64,000 nt of DNA from Polynucleobacter paludilacus (GTDB lineage: Bacteria; Pseudomonadota; Gammaproteobacteria; Burkholderiales; Burkholderiaceae), in NCBI RefSeq assembly GCF_018687595.1, contig NZ_CP061298.1:310001-374000 (forward strand), in the 5' to 3' direction. Below are positions 1 to 7,837 of this stretch, piece by piece. The stretch's first letter is position 1. Each line of letters begins with the position of its first letter. A model generated the notes under the pieces. It saw only the letters and a program-made list of their open reading frames with translations, had not been told where the DNA came from and made no database searches. A program made the translations under genes and the position numbers.

Positions 1-1
1 T

Positions 2-325
2 TTTGGGCCATCTTCCGGTCAAAATAAGCCAGTGAAAGACATTGTTAACAAATTTACCAATTCTCTAGCTGGATTTTCTTGGGCTGACATATCCGAAAAT
101 TATGGTGGACCGCATGAAAGCGGGCTCTTAAATTTAAATTGTGATAAAGCTTTAAATTTGCTGAAATGGGAATCAGTATGGAATTTTGATACCACAGTTG
201 ACGAAACGGCAAGCTGGTACAGAAATTATCGCAACAAAGACGTTGACATACTTAGCTTTAGCTTGCAGCAAATTTCAAAATATATTTCAGACGCTAAGGA
301 GAGAAACGTTAAATGGGCTCTGTAG
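2..325 (+). CDS. rfbG: CDP-glucose 4,6-dehydratase, C-terminal part (5' end outside window)
   Basis: The reading frame is open from the window edge, so only about the last 107 residues are present. They begin with an FGP motif, as in the substrate-binding part of CDP-glucose 4,6-dehydratases, and end with the family's WKP-like region (LLKWE) and the WY-x-NYRN segment. The enzyme is an extended short-chain dehydrogenase that converts CDP-glucose to CDP-4-dehydro-6-deoxyglucose in the cytoplasm. The NAD-binding Rossmann motif must lie upstream of the window. The next but one gene is rfbF, which makes the CDP-glucose substrate, and this supports the call. The stop overlaps the following start by 13 bases. 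Internal GTG or ATG codons are not true starts. Confidence 0.85.
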   Translation, partial: FGPSSGQNKPVKDIVNKFTNSLAGFSWADISENYGGPHESGLLNLNCDKALNLLKWESVWNFDTTVDETASWYRNYRNKDVDILSFSLQQISKYISDAKERNVKWAL

Positions 326-750
326 TTTTGGTGGATAAAATAAAAGTAACCCCCTTAAGTACTATTTCTGTCAAGGGTGGGGATGTGCAGCATATTTTAA
401 AAAAAGATAGTGGAAATTTTCATGGCTTTGGGGAAGCATATTTTTCAAGCATTGAATTTAATTCAATAAAAGCGTGGAAAAAACACAGGCAGATGACATT
501 GAATTTGGTGGCCCCTGTCGGAAATATTTTATTTATTTTTATTGACCCATCCAATGGATATATTAGAAAGGAAATTATTGGAGAGGGCAATTATAAGTTG
601 CTAACAGTTCCGCCCGGCATATGGTTTGGTTTTAAGGGGTTAAAAGCTGGTAAAAATTTATTACTCAATTTGGCCAATATAGCGCACGATCCAGAGGAAA
701 TCGATCGTGTTGACATAGATGAGTTTAAGGTGGATTGGACTGAAAAATGA
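313..750 (+). CDS. RfbC/FdtA-like sugar-nucleotide epimerase or isomerase (cupin fold)
   Basis: This 145-residue protein resembles the dTDP-4-dehydrorhamnose 3,5-epimerase/WxcM-like cupin family: a G-F-G-E-A-Y-F-S start of the barrel, a KAWKKH segment where RmlC proteins carry their catalytic His, and a VPPGIWFGF strand near residues 95-105. It lies between rfbG and rfbF, so I infer that it acts on CDP-4-dehydro-6-deoxyglucose, by epimerisation or keto-isomerisation. It is shorter than classical RmlC (about 180 residues). The ATG at 313 follows an AAGGAGAG ribosome site at 297-304. Substrate and exact reaction cannot be read from the sequence. Confidence 0.75.
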   Translation: MGSVVLVDKIKVTPLSTISVKGGDVQHILKKDSGNFHGFGEAYFSSIEFNSIKAWKKHRQMTLNLVAPVGNILFIFIDPSNGYIRKEIIGEGNYKLLTVPPGIWFGFKGLKAGKNLLLNLANIAHDPEEIDRVDIDEFKVDWTEK

Positions 751-1520
751 AAGTTCTAATATTGGCTGGAGGGTTTGGAACTAGACTGGGAGAGTACACC
801 ACAATGATTCCGAAGCCGATGGTAAATATAGGTGATAGGCCTATTTTGTGGCACATTATGAAAACCTATGCTTATTATGGGCATTGTGACTTTAATATCG
901 CATTGGGGTATAAGGCTGAGGTAATCAAAAATTATTTTTTAAACTACTCCATTTTAAATTCAGATTTTAGTATTCACACCAAATCTCAGAAAATTGAAAC
1001 TCATAATAGAGTTGATGAGGATTGGAAAATCACTCTTGTTGATACTGGTTTGGACACTATGACTGGTGGCAGATTAAAAAGGATGAGAAACTTTATTGGC
1101 AACGAACCTTTTTTATTAACCTATGGAGACGGTGTTGCTGATGTCGATATTAATTCGTTAATAAGTTTCCATAAAAGCCATGGAAAGTTGGTTACTGTTA
1201 CCGCAGTGAGGCCTGCTGCAAGGTTTGGAGAGTTAGGTATTTCCAAATTTGGTCAGGTAACTTCCTTTCAAGAGAAGCCTCAGGTAGGCGAGGGATGGAT
1301 TAATGGTGGATATTTTGTTATTGAGCCAGCTTTCCTTGACTTTATCGATGGTGATAAAACAGTTTTAGAGAGAGATCCTCTTGAGGCTGTTGCCCAAAAT
1401 CGACAGTTAATGGCCTTTCCACATACGGGATTTTGGCAGTGCATGGATACCAAAAGAGATAGAGATTATCTGGAGGATTGTTGGGGGTCTGGAAAAGCCC
1501 AGTGGAAAATTTGGACTTGA
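747..1520 (+). CDS. rfbF: glucose-1-phosphate cytidylyltransferase
   Basis: The 257-residue protein has the usual RfbF length. It carries the nucleotidyltransferase signature LAGGFGTRL at residues 6-14 followed by PKPM at 22-25, and further on TYGDGVADVD, the metal and sugar-phosphate binding segment. It makes CDP-glucose from CTP and glucose 1-phosphate and so feeds RfbG. Its ATG overlaps the previous stop in an ATGA arrangement, so the two are probably translationally coupled. Family assignment is firm because the GGFGTRLGEYT pattern and the INGGYFV motif are typical of RfbF rather than RmlA. Confidence 0.93.
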   Translation: MKVLILAGGFGTRLGEYTTMIPKPMVNIGDRPILWHIMKTYAYYGHCDFNIALGYKAEVIKNYFLNYSILNSDFSIHTKSQKIETHNRVDEDWKITLVDTGLDTMTGGRLKRMRNFIGNEPFLLTYGDGVADVDINSLISFHKSHGKLVTVTAVRPAARFGELGISKFGQVTSFQEKPQVGEGWINGGYFVIEPAFLDFIDGDKTVLERDPLEAVAQNRQLMAFPHTGFWQCMDTKRDRDYLEDCWGSGKAQWKIWT

Positions 1521-2635
1521 AAAATAAATTAATTCGTTTATCTAAGTCATGTATCGGGCCCGCAGAGAAAGAGGCTGTCTTGCGGGTCTTGGATGATGAA
1601 CATTTGGGCATGGGGTCCTATGTGCAGCTCTTTGAGTCCAAATTAGAAACCTATTTTTCTAGACCAGTTTCCTGCGTATCAACGGGAACAGCTGCAATAC
1701 AGCTTGCACTTGAAGCTTTAGGAATTGGTATGGGTGATGAAGTTTTGGTGCCTAGCCTTACTTATGTTGCAACTTTTCAGGCAATTTCGGCTACAGGGGC
1801 ACAGCCGGTTCCATGCGACGTTGATCCCAGCAATCTACTTGTTAATTTGAATGATGCGAAATTTAAAATTACAAACAAGACAAAAGCCATAGTGCCTATG
1901 TTTTATGGGGGTAATGCTGATATTGCTATGGAAGTTCTAGATTTCGCTAACAAATTTTCATTGAGGATAGTCGAAGATGCTGCTCATGCTTTTGGTAGTA
2001 GGTGTTCAGGGCGGCTTATAGGTTCATTTGGGGATATTAGTTGTTTTAGTTTTGATGGAATTAAAAATATCACTTCTGGTGAGGGTGGCTGTGTGGTATC
2101 AGATGATCCGAAGGTTATTGATTATGTTAATGATGCAAGATTGCTTGGGGTTAAAAGGGATACGGAAAAAAGATATTTGGGTACTAGAAGTTGGGAGTTT
2201 GATGTGCAGAATCAAGGGTGGCGATATCATATGAGTAATATTATGGCTGCTATTGGCATCGTTCAATTAGCTAGATCAGGCGAACTATCATCAAGTAGGC
2301 AGGGTATTGCTAAAAAATATGATGATGCTTTAAGGGGTGAAAAAGCAGTCACTATATTTAAAAAAAATTATGATGAAATAGTTCCTCACATATATCCCAT
2401 ATTGCTAAATGGTAAATTTGATAGGAGAGCCATTCAAGAAAAATTATTGGAGGCTGGCGTACAAACAGGCGTACATTATCAGCCCAACCACACTTTAAGC
2501 TACTATAAAAGTAATTATCCATTGCCAGTTACTGAACTCTTGTATCCAAAGTTGTTGACGCTACCATTGCATCCGGAGTTAGATGATGGGGATATTTATT
2601 ACGTAGTGGATCAGCTAAAAAAAATATTAGGGTAA
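1517..2635 (+). CDS. DegT/DnrJ/EryC1/StrS-family PLP aminotransferase
   Basis: A sugar aminotransferase of about 372 residues. Visible family features are STGTAAIQLAL near residue 55, PSLTYVAT, the EDAAHAFG motif that contacts PLP, and FDGIKNITSGEGG with the Schiff-base lysine at about residue 183. The lysine argues against an RfbH-type 3-dehydrase, which has histidine there. I chose the TTG at 1517, which overlaps the rfbF stop as TTGA and has GTGGAAAA upstream at 1502-1509. A longer TTG start in frame at 1478 is possible but lacks a ribosome site. In context it probably transaminates a CDP-4-keto or 3-keto-6-deoxyhexose. Confidence 0.88.
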   Translation: MKNKLIRLSKSCIGPAEKEAVLRVLDDEHLGMGSYVQLFESKLETYFSRPVSCVSTGTAAIQLALEALGIGMGDEVLVPSLTYVATFQAISATGAQPVPCDVDPSNLLVNLNDAKFKITNKTKAIVPMFYGGNADIAMEVLDFANKFSLRIVEDAAHAFGSRCSGRLIGSFGDISCFSFDGIKNITSGEGGCVVSDDPKVIDYVNDARLLGVKRDTEKRYLGTRSWEFDVQNQGWRYHMSNIMAAIGIVQLARSGELSSSRQGIAKKYDDALRGEKAVTIFKKNYDEIVPHIYPILLNGKFDRRAIQEKLLEAGVQTGVHYQPNHTLSYYKSNYPLPVTELLYPKLLTLPLHPELDDGDIYYVVDQLKKILG

Positions 2636-2638
2636 AAA

Positions 2639-3415
2639 ATGCAAGTATCGAAAGATGATGTTAAGAGAGAGAATATTAAAGCCCATGATTACTGGGCTCA
2701 GTACCATGACAATTTGGTCTCTTATAGTAGATTTGGTGCGAACAAAAAATACTATGAGAGATTGCTTACTAATGCTATAAATAAATATTCAGATATTAAG
2801 CCCAAAAAAGTTTTGGAATTGGCAGTGGGCACCTGCATCTTTCATGATTACATTAAAAAGAATTTTGATCAGTTTACTGGAATAGATATTTCCCAGGAAA
2901 TGATCAATAGATGTTTGGAAAAGAAAGAAGGGTATGGGCTAAAAAATTTCAATTTTGAATGTGTTGATTTTGATGAATTTATGGAAAAGAATAATAAGAA
3001 ATATGATTTAATTTTTTCTTTTTCATTTATTCATCATTTATTCGATATATCTAAATTTAAAGATAAAATTTTAGATAAGTTAACGCCAGGCGGTATATAC
3101 ATTGCGCTGCATGAGCCAAATCCGCATTACAGGGCAAGCCTATTTCAGAGTATTGATTCCTTCTTCTACAAAAGAATGTGCCAGATAAATTCTGCATTTA
3201 GGGTGTTGGCAGGGGGAAGTCGCAACAAGATCTTACCACCAAACTTTAATGATGAAATAGTGGACTATCAGCTTATAAATGCGGATTATTTCCATAATTT
3301 TATATTATCAAGTAAGCATGAAACATATAAATATTATGATTTTATTCTTTTTAACAGATTCTTTCCAAAAAATTATTCATTTATCGTTATAAAAAATGAA
3401 AATAATTGCTCATAG
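2639..3415 (+). CDS. class I SAM-dependent methyltransferase
   Basis: A 258-residue protein with a Rossmann-type SAM site: VLELAVGT near residues 60-67 (motif I, with Cys where Gly is more usual), TGIDIS (the acidic residue that binds SAM ribose) and FSFSFIHHL followed by LTPGG. It lies three bases after the aminotransferase and overlaps the next gene by 20 bases. In this setting it most likely N- or O-methylates the sugar or amino sugar built by the preceding genes. The methyl acceptor is unknown. Confidence 0.8.
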   Translation: MQVSKDDVKRENIKAHDYWAQYHDNLVSYSRFGANKKYYERLLTNAINKYSDIKPKKVLELAVGTCIFHDYIKKNFDQFTGIDISQEMINRCLEKKEGYGLKNFNFECVDFDEFMEKNNKKYDLIFSFSFIHHLFDISKFKDKILDKLTPGGIYIALHEPNPHYRASLFQSIDSFFYKRMCQINSAFRVLAGGSRNKILPPNFNDEIVDYQLINADYFHNFILSSKHETYKYYDFILFNRFFPKNYSFIVIKNENNCS

Positions 3416-4025
3416 AGGTTATTGGCTGGAAGAGTCGGAGAAAAATACTTTGATAGCTTTTAGCCGAGCTCTTGAGCATGGTTTTGGCATTGAGACGGAT
3501 TTTCGTGATTTGAATGGCTCGTTAGTGGTTTCTCATGATGTGCCCGTTGATGGTGCAATGAAGGTTGCTGAATTTATTGATCTTTATAAAAGAACCCCAG
3601 TTCTAGCCCCTATGGCACTTAATATTAAATCTGATGGTCTTTACTCTTTAGTGAAAAGGTTAATTACTGAGTCAGGCATGACTAATTGTTTTGTGTTTGA
3701 TATGTCTGTGCCTGATACAACAGGTTATCTGGCTGAAAAAATACCAGTATTTACACGTTTAAGTGAGTATGAAGCTGCACCAGCTTTTCTTGACCAAAGT
3801 CGAGGTATTTGGATAGATGCTTTTGAATCAGAGTGGTATGACGCAACTGTTATAAGAAATTTATTGGATAGTCATAAGGAGGTAGCCATTGTTTCTCCAG
3901 AGCTTCATTATAGGTCTCATTTGAAATTGTGGCACTTTTTAAAAGAGAACAACTTTCATCAAAACGATCTGGTTTCATTGTGCACAGACTTTCCACTAGA
4001 GGCTAAGGAATATTTCAATGCCTAA
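3396..4025 (+). CDS. glycerophosphodiester phosphodiesterase-like protein with incomplete metal site
   Basis: The 209-residue protein has the start of the GDPD TIM-barrel family: AHRG with His6, then IETDFRD with Glu33 and Asp35, and SHD with His47. These match the two catalytic histidines and two metal ligands of GDPD enzymes. The third metal ligand, normally in an LNIEIK-type strand, is absent here: residues 74-79 read ALNIKS. The usual ENT motif is also changed to KNT. The gene overlaps its neighbours on both sides. It may act on a phosphodiester or phospho-sugar intermediate of the surface polymer rather than on glycerophosphodiesters. That role is inference. Confidence 0.65.
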   Translation: MKIIAHRGYWLEESEKNTLIAFSRALEHGFGIETDFRDLNGSLVVSHDVPVDGAMKVAEFIDLYKRTPVLAPMALNIKSDGLYSLVKRLITESGMTNCFVFDMSVPDTTGYLAEKIPVFTRLSEYEAAPAFLDQSRGIWIDAFESEWYDATVIRNLLDSHKEVAIVSPELHYRSHLKLWHFLKENNFHQNDLVSLCTDFPLEAKEYFNA

Positions 4026-4650
4026 AATTAAAGCGGTCTTATTTGATATGGATGGTGTTTTGATTGATGCCAAAGATTGGCACTATGAAGCACTTAATCA
4101 AGCCTTATCTTTATTCGGCATGGAAATTAGCCGTTATGATCATCTAGTTACTTACGATGGTTTGCCAACTAAGAAGAAGCTAGAAATGTTGACTCTTGAG
4201 CGTGGTCTGCCAAGAGCACTTCATAACTTTATTAACGATATGAAGCAAGAGTTCACATTTCAACTGGGGTATGCTAAATGTAAACCTACTTTTAACCATC
4301 AGTATGCTTTATCTAATTTGAAAGCTCGCGGTTATAAGATGGCTATATGTTCAAACTCAATTCGTAAAACAATGGAGGTTCTTATTGAAAGAGCTGCTAT
4401 TACAGATTACTTTGATTTTTATATCTCCAATGAAGATGTCAAAGAGGCTAAACCCAATCCTGAGATGTATGTGACGGCTATTAATCGTTTAGGATTTAGG
4501 CCTGAAGAGTGTTTAATTCTTGAGGACAATGAGAATGGCATTAAAGCTGCTAAAGCATCAGAGGCGCATCTATTGGTTGTTGGTGATGTCAATGATGTTA
4601 ATTTGGAAAATATCACTAATAGGATTGCAGAAATTGAGGGGCAAGCATGA
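4018..4650 (+). CDS. HAD-superfamily hydrolase, beta-phosphoglucomutase-like
   Basis: A 210-residue HAD protein: motif I FDMDGVLID near residues 8-16, a helical cap domain, motif II CSNS, a Lys-Pro-Asn-Pro motif III region (EAKPNPEMY) and motif IV LEDNENGI. This arrangement is typical of subclass IA phosphatases and phosphomutases acting on sugar phosphates. It overlaps the phosphodiesterase-like gene by 8 bases and the nucleotidyltransferase gene by 4, so the three are translated together. It probably dephosphorylates, or moves the phosphate of, the sugar or alditol phosphate made in this module. Substrate unknown. Confidence 0.82.
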   Translation: MPKIKAVLFDMDGVLIDAKDWHYEALNQALSLFGMEISRYDHLVTYDGLPTKKKLEMLTLERGLPRALHNFINDMKQEFTFQLGYAKCKPTFNHQYALSNLKARGYKMAICSNSIRKTMEVLIERAAITDYFDFYISNEDVKEAKPNPEMYVTAINRLGFRPEECLILEDNENGIKAAKASEAHLLVVGDVNDVNLENITNRIAEIEGQA

Positions 4651-5384
4651 ACCTAGTCATTCCAATTGCCTCTAACTCTAAATTCTTTAGTATTGAAGAA
4701 TATGGTTACCCAAAGCCATTGATTGAAATTATGGGTAAGCCCATGATCCAGCATGTAGTTGAAAACCTAACTCACGACACGCTATTTGAGAAAATCATCT
4801 TCATTGTTAGGCAAGATGAATGCGACAAATATCATTTGGATAATACGCTCACTTTATTGAGCCCAATTAAGCCACAGCTTATTAAGTTGCGCGCAGATAC
4901 AGAAGGCGCCTTGTGTAGCGTTCTATTGGCTGTTGAGCATATGAATGATGCCGAGCTACTTGTAATTGCTAATGCTGATCAGATATTTGATGGTGGTATT
5001 TCGGAGTGGCTGAAAAAATTTACAAGTAGCAATCTAGATGCAGCATGTTTGACATTTAGTTCAGTTCACCCTCGTTGGTCATATGTTCGTGTAGATCACC
5101 AGAGTCGGGTAGTTGAGACTGCTGAGAAACGGCCAATTAGCAAACATGCAGTTGCTGGACTTTATATGTATAAAAAAGGTTCAGACTTCGTGAGGTATGG
5201 TATGGACTCTATTAAGCATGGGTCTAGTGTCGATGGTAAATACTTTATATCCCCAGTCTTTAATGAATTTGTGTTGGCAAATAAAAAAGTAGGTCATTTT
5301 GAAATATCTAATGAGAGGTACCATACTTTCTATAGTCCACAAAAGATTGAAGAGTTTGAATCTCAATGTGGTCGAGGTGTCTAG
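4647..5384 (+). CDS. nucleotidyltransferase-like protein with degenerate signature loop
   Basis: The 245-residue protein aligns along its length with the gene at 5711-6442: PKPL at residues 22-25, TEGA, IANADQ at 107-112, and the central WSYVRVD and AVAGLYMY strands. The glycine-rich phosphate loop that should read A-G-x-G-S-R-F is A-S-N-S-K-F-F (residues 8-14). Loss of both glycines and the arginine suggests weak or absent NTP transfer, or a changed donor. It may be an inactive partner of its intact paralogue or an enzyme with another chemistry. The fold call is firm, activity is not. Confidence 0.7.
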   Translation: MNLVIPIASNSKFFSIEEYGYPKPLIEIMGKPMIQHVVENLTHDTLFEKIIFIVRQDECDKYHLDNTLTLLSPIKPQLIKLRADTEGALCSVLLAVEHMNDAELLVIANADQIFDGGISEWLKKFTSSNLDAACLTFSSVHPRWSYVRVDHQSRVVETAEKRPISKHAVAGLYMYKKGSDFVRYGMDSIKHGSSVDGKYFISPVFNEFVLANKKVGHFEISNERYHTFYSPQKIEEFESQCGRGV

Positions 5385-5714
5385 GTGAAAGTATTTCAAC
5401 TAAGTGACATGATCAAGGGTTGGTTTGTCGGCAATTTCAATCCAACAGTCTTATCTACGAATGACGTTGAGGTGGCAGTAAAGAAATACAAAGCTGGCGA
5501 CTATGAGTTTTCACACTACCATAAGGTAGCTACTGAGATTACAGTTATTACAGATGGTCAGGTCAAAATGAATGGCGTGATTTATTCATCTGGTGCAATT
5601 ATTGTGATTGAACCTAATCAGGCAACAGATTTTTTGGCGTTAACCGATGTGACAACGACGGTTGTCAAATATCCTGGTGCTAATGATGATAAGTATTTAG
5701 GAAGTCCGGAATGA
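5385..5714 (+). CDS. small cupin-type protein in sugar module
   Basis: A 109-residue protein that starts with GTG directly after the previous stop. It has a probable cupin barrel: KKYKAGDYEFSHYHKVATEI (with two histidines near residues 42-45 and a glutamate) followed by strands ending in IEPNQATDFLAL. The H-x-H plus E arrangement suggests one bound metal ion. It lies between two paralogous nucleotidyltransferase genes and overlaps the second by 4 bases. It could be an isomerase or epimerase of the activated intermediate, or a small sensor. I do not recognise a characterised homologue. Confidence 0.6.
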   Translation: MKVFQLSDMIKGWFVGNFNPTVLSTNDVEVAVKKYKAGDYEFSHYHKVATEITVITDGQVKMNGVIYSSGAIIVIEPNQATDFLALTDVTTTVVKYPGANDDKYLGSPE

Positions 5715-6442
5715 TTAATATAGTAATACCCATGGCTGGTCACGGCAGTCGTTTTTCGAAAGCGGGGTATAAAGATCCTAAGCCATTGATTCCAGTTAAT
5801 GGTAGAGCTATGATCGAGTTAGTGATTGATAACTTAAGGCCTTCCAAAGAACATCGTTTTATTTTTATTTGCCAATCTGAGCATATAAGAAATTACCCAC
5901 TTAGATCGCTGTTAGAAGAAAAGGCGCCAGGATGTAAGATTATTGAGGTTAGCCAAGTTACGGAAGGCGCAGCTTGCACAGTGCTTTTGGCTAAAGAATT
6001 GATTAATAATGCAGATCAGCTCATGATTGCTAATTGCGACCAATATATTGATGTGAATATCGATGAATATATTGCGGTATTAGACGATGCCTCTGTTGAT
6101 GGTTTAATCATGACAATGAAAGCTTATGATGATAAGTGGTCATTTATCAAACTAAACGAGAGAGGGGAAATTACTTTAGTTGTTGAAAAAAAAGTGGTGT
6201 CTGATGAGGCAACTGTTGGCATTTACAACTATCAGCATGGCTCAGGCTTCGTCGAGGCCGCTGAAAATATGATCGCAAAAAATCTAAGAGTGAACACTGA
6301 GTTCTATGTAGCACCGGCGTACAATGAGATGATTGAAGGTGGAGGGCGCATTAAATACTTCAATATCGGTAGTTTGGGTCAAGGTATGTTTGGTCTAGGA
6401 ACCCCAGAAGATTTGGCAATCTTTTTAAGAAAGTTTATATGA
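5711..6442 (+). CDS. sugar-phosphate nucleotidyltransferase
   Basis: A 243-residue GT-A fold nucleotidyltransferase with an intact signature: MAGHGSRF at residues 8-15, DPKPL at 22-26, TEGAACTVL and the metal-binding IANCDQ at 106-111. C-terminal VGIYNY and a conserved glycine-rich end (GLGTPEDL) match sugar nucleotidyltransferases. It should activate a phosphorylated sugar or related compound with NTP, most likely CTP or GTP, but the base cannot be judged. It overlaps the following gene by 4 bases. It is the apparently active member of a pair with 4647-5384. Confidence 0.8.
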   Translation: MINIVIPMAGHGSRFSKAGYKDPKPLIPVNGRAMIELVIDNLRPSKEHRFIFICQSEHIRNYPLRSLLEEKAPGCKIIEVSQVTEGAACTVLLAKELINNADQLMIANCDQYIDVNIDEYIAVLDDASVDGLIMTMKAYDDKWSFIKLNERGEITLVVEKKVVSDEATVGIYNYQHGSGFVEAAENMIAKNLRVNTEFYVAPAYNEMIEGGGRIKYFNIGSLGQGMFGLGTPEDLAIFLRKFI

Positions 6443-7194
6443 CCGGGGTGATTGGATTAATCCCAGCTAGATTGGAAAGCAGTAGATTGCCAAATAAGCC
6501 ATTGTTACCAATTCTTGAGATGCCCATGGTTATCCATGTGGCAATGAGGGCAAGAATGTCAAAAAAACTTGATGAAGTAATTGTTTGTACGGACTCCATT
6601 GAGATAGCTAGGGTATGTTTTGAGCATCATATTAAATGTTGTTTAACTGGCGCATTTCATGCCAACGGTACTGAGAGAATTGCTGAAGCGGCAAAGATAC
6701 TTAGGCTGACTGAGGGCGATGTAATAGTAGATATTCAAGGAGATGAACCGTTAATTAGGCCGGAATCAATTGATTTATTGGTAGACAAGTTTCAAAAAAA
6801 TAATTATGAAATTATGCTGCCTTATTTAAGATTTGGCGATGTGGGGAATAAAAATATAGTAAAAATATCTGAGTCAAAGGGAAAAATTTTATATATGAGT
6901 CGCTCAGATATTCCATACCCGTTTACAACAAGCACTTTTTTAAAGAAGCATTTGAGCATTATCGCTTTTACCTATAAAGCGCTTGAGAAGTATTCAAAAT
7001 TACCCAAGGGAGATTTAGAGAAAATTGAAAGCATCGAGTTGCTAAGAGGATTGGAGGCTGGTATGTCAATTGGCACATTTGAGGTTGAGAATGAAACCTT
7101 TTCAGTTGACATCAAGGACGATTATGAGAGGGCTATCAGAGCTATGAGAAATGATGATTTATATAGACAATATGCGATAGCCTATGTTAATTAA
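6439..7194 (+). CDS. KdsB-like 3-deoxy-manno-octulosonate cytidylyltransferase
   Basis: The 251-residue protein matches the KdsB family in length and motifs: IPARLESSRLP at residues 8-18 (canonical Gly replaced by Glu), KPL, a TGAFHANGTERIAEA segment equivalent to the TSxxHxSGTDR motif of KdsB, DIQGDEPLI, and a C-terminal IESIELLR. It would form CMP-Kdo or a related CMP-activated acid sugar from CTP. As it sits in an accessory cluster it may be a second copy devoted to this polymer and not the essential lipid A-Kdo enzyme. Tight spacing and overlap on both sides place it in the same transcript. Confidence 0.8.
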   Translation: MTGVIGLIPARLESSRLPNKPLLPILEMPMVIHVAMRARMSKKLDEVIVCTDSIEIARVCFEHHIKCCLTGAFHANGTERIAEAAKILRLTEGDVIVDIQGDEPLIRPESIDLLVDKFQKNNYEIMLPYLRFGDVGNKNIVKISESKGKILYMSRSDIPYPFTTSTFLKKHLSIIAFTYKALEKYSKLPKGDLEKIESIELLRGLEAGMSIGTFEVENETFSVDIKDDYERAIRAMRNDDLYRQYAIAYVN

Positions 7195-7837
7195 ACATAT
7201 TAGTTTTGATTTGGATGGCACATTAATTGATTCAGAGGGGTTGATGGAGTACAGCTGGAATAGGGCAACCAATCAGCTGGGAATTAATTGTGAGTTTAAA
7301 GAATATAAAAAATACGTAGGACTACCATTTGGCAAGATAGCAGATAAACTAGGCTTGAGTAAAGTATACGAAGAATTATCCAACCTTTATTTCAAATCCA
7401 ATTCAGAAAATATAAATCTGATAAAAATTAACCCTAATGCCTTAGATCTTTTAGAATATTTAGAAGAGAAAAAAATAGATTATTCTTTAATAACATCTAA
7501 GCCTAGAAAAAATACGATTGAAATTATTGAATATTTTAAACTTCCAATTAATGTTATTATTTGTGGTGATGATGTAAAGCGAGGAAAACCATACAGTGAT
7601 AGCTTTGAACTTTTGGCGAGTGCCTCCAATTTAAATAGTAATGAAACTCTGTACATTGGAGATATGCTTTCGGATTTATTATTTTCTATAAATAGTAAAA
7701 TTAAATACGTTCATTATGCAGGCGGAATTGAAAATTTTTTTAATGAATATTTGGTGGCTGATTATTTGACAATTCAAAGTTTAAGTGACGTAAAGGGAAT
7801 CATTGAAAATAGTTCATCATTTGATACCAATGCCTAA
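7184..7837 (+). CDS. HAD-superfamily hydrolase
   Basis: The 217-residue HAD IA hydrolase shows motif I FDLDGTLIDS near residues 8-17, motif II ITSKPR, a Lys in KRGKPYSD and motif IV IGDMLSDL. It overlaps the KdsB-like gene by 11 bases and probably cleaves a phosphate ester just before or after nucleotide activation, as in Kdo 8-phosphate or heptose bisphosphate metabolism. It may also fill the GmhB role, since no separate GmhB gene is seen in the cluster. This is inference from position. Confidence 0.8.
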   Translation: MLIKHISFDLDGTLIDSEGLMEYSWNRATNQLGINCEFKEYKKYVGLPFGKIADKLGLSKVYEELSNLYFKSNSENINLIKINPNALDLLEYLEEKKIDYSLITSKPRKNTIEIIEYFKLPINVIICGDDVKRGKPYSDSFELLASASNLNSNETLYIGDMLSDLLFSINSKIKYVHYAGGIENFFNEYLVADYLTIQSLSDVKGIIENSSSFDTNA

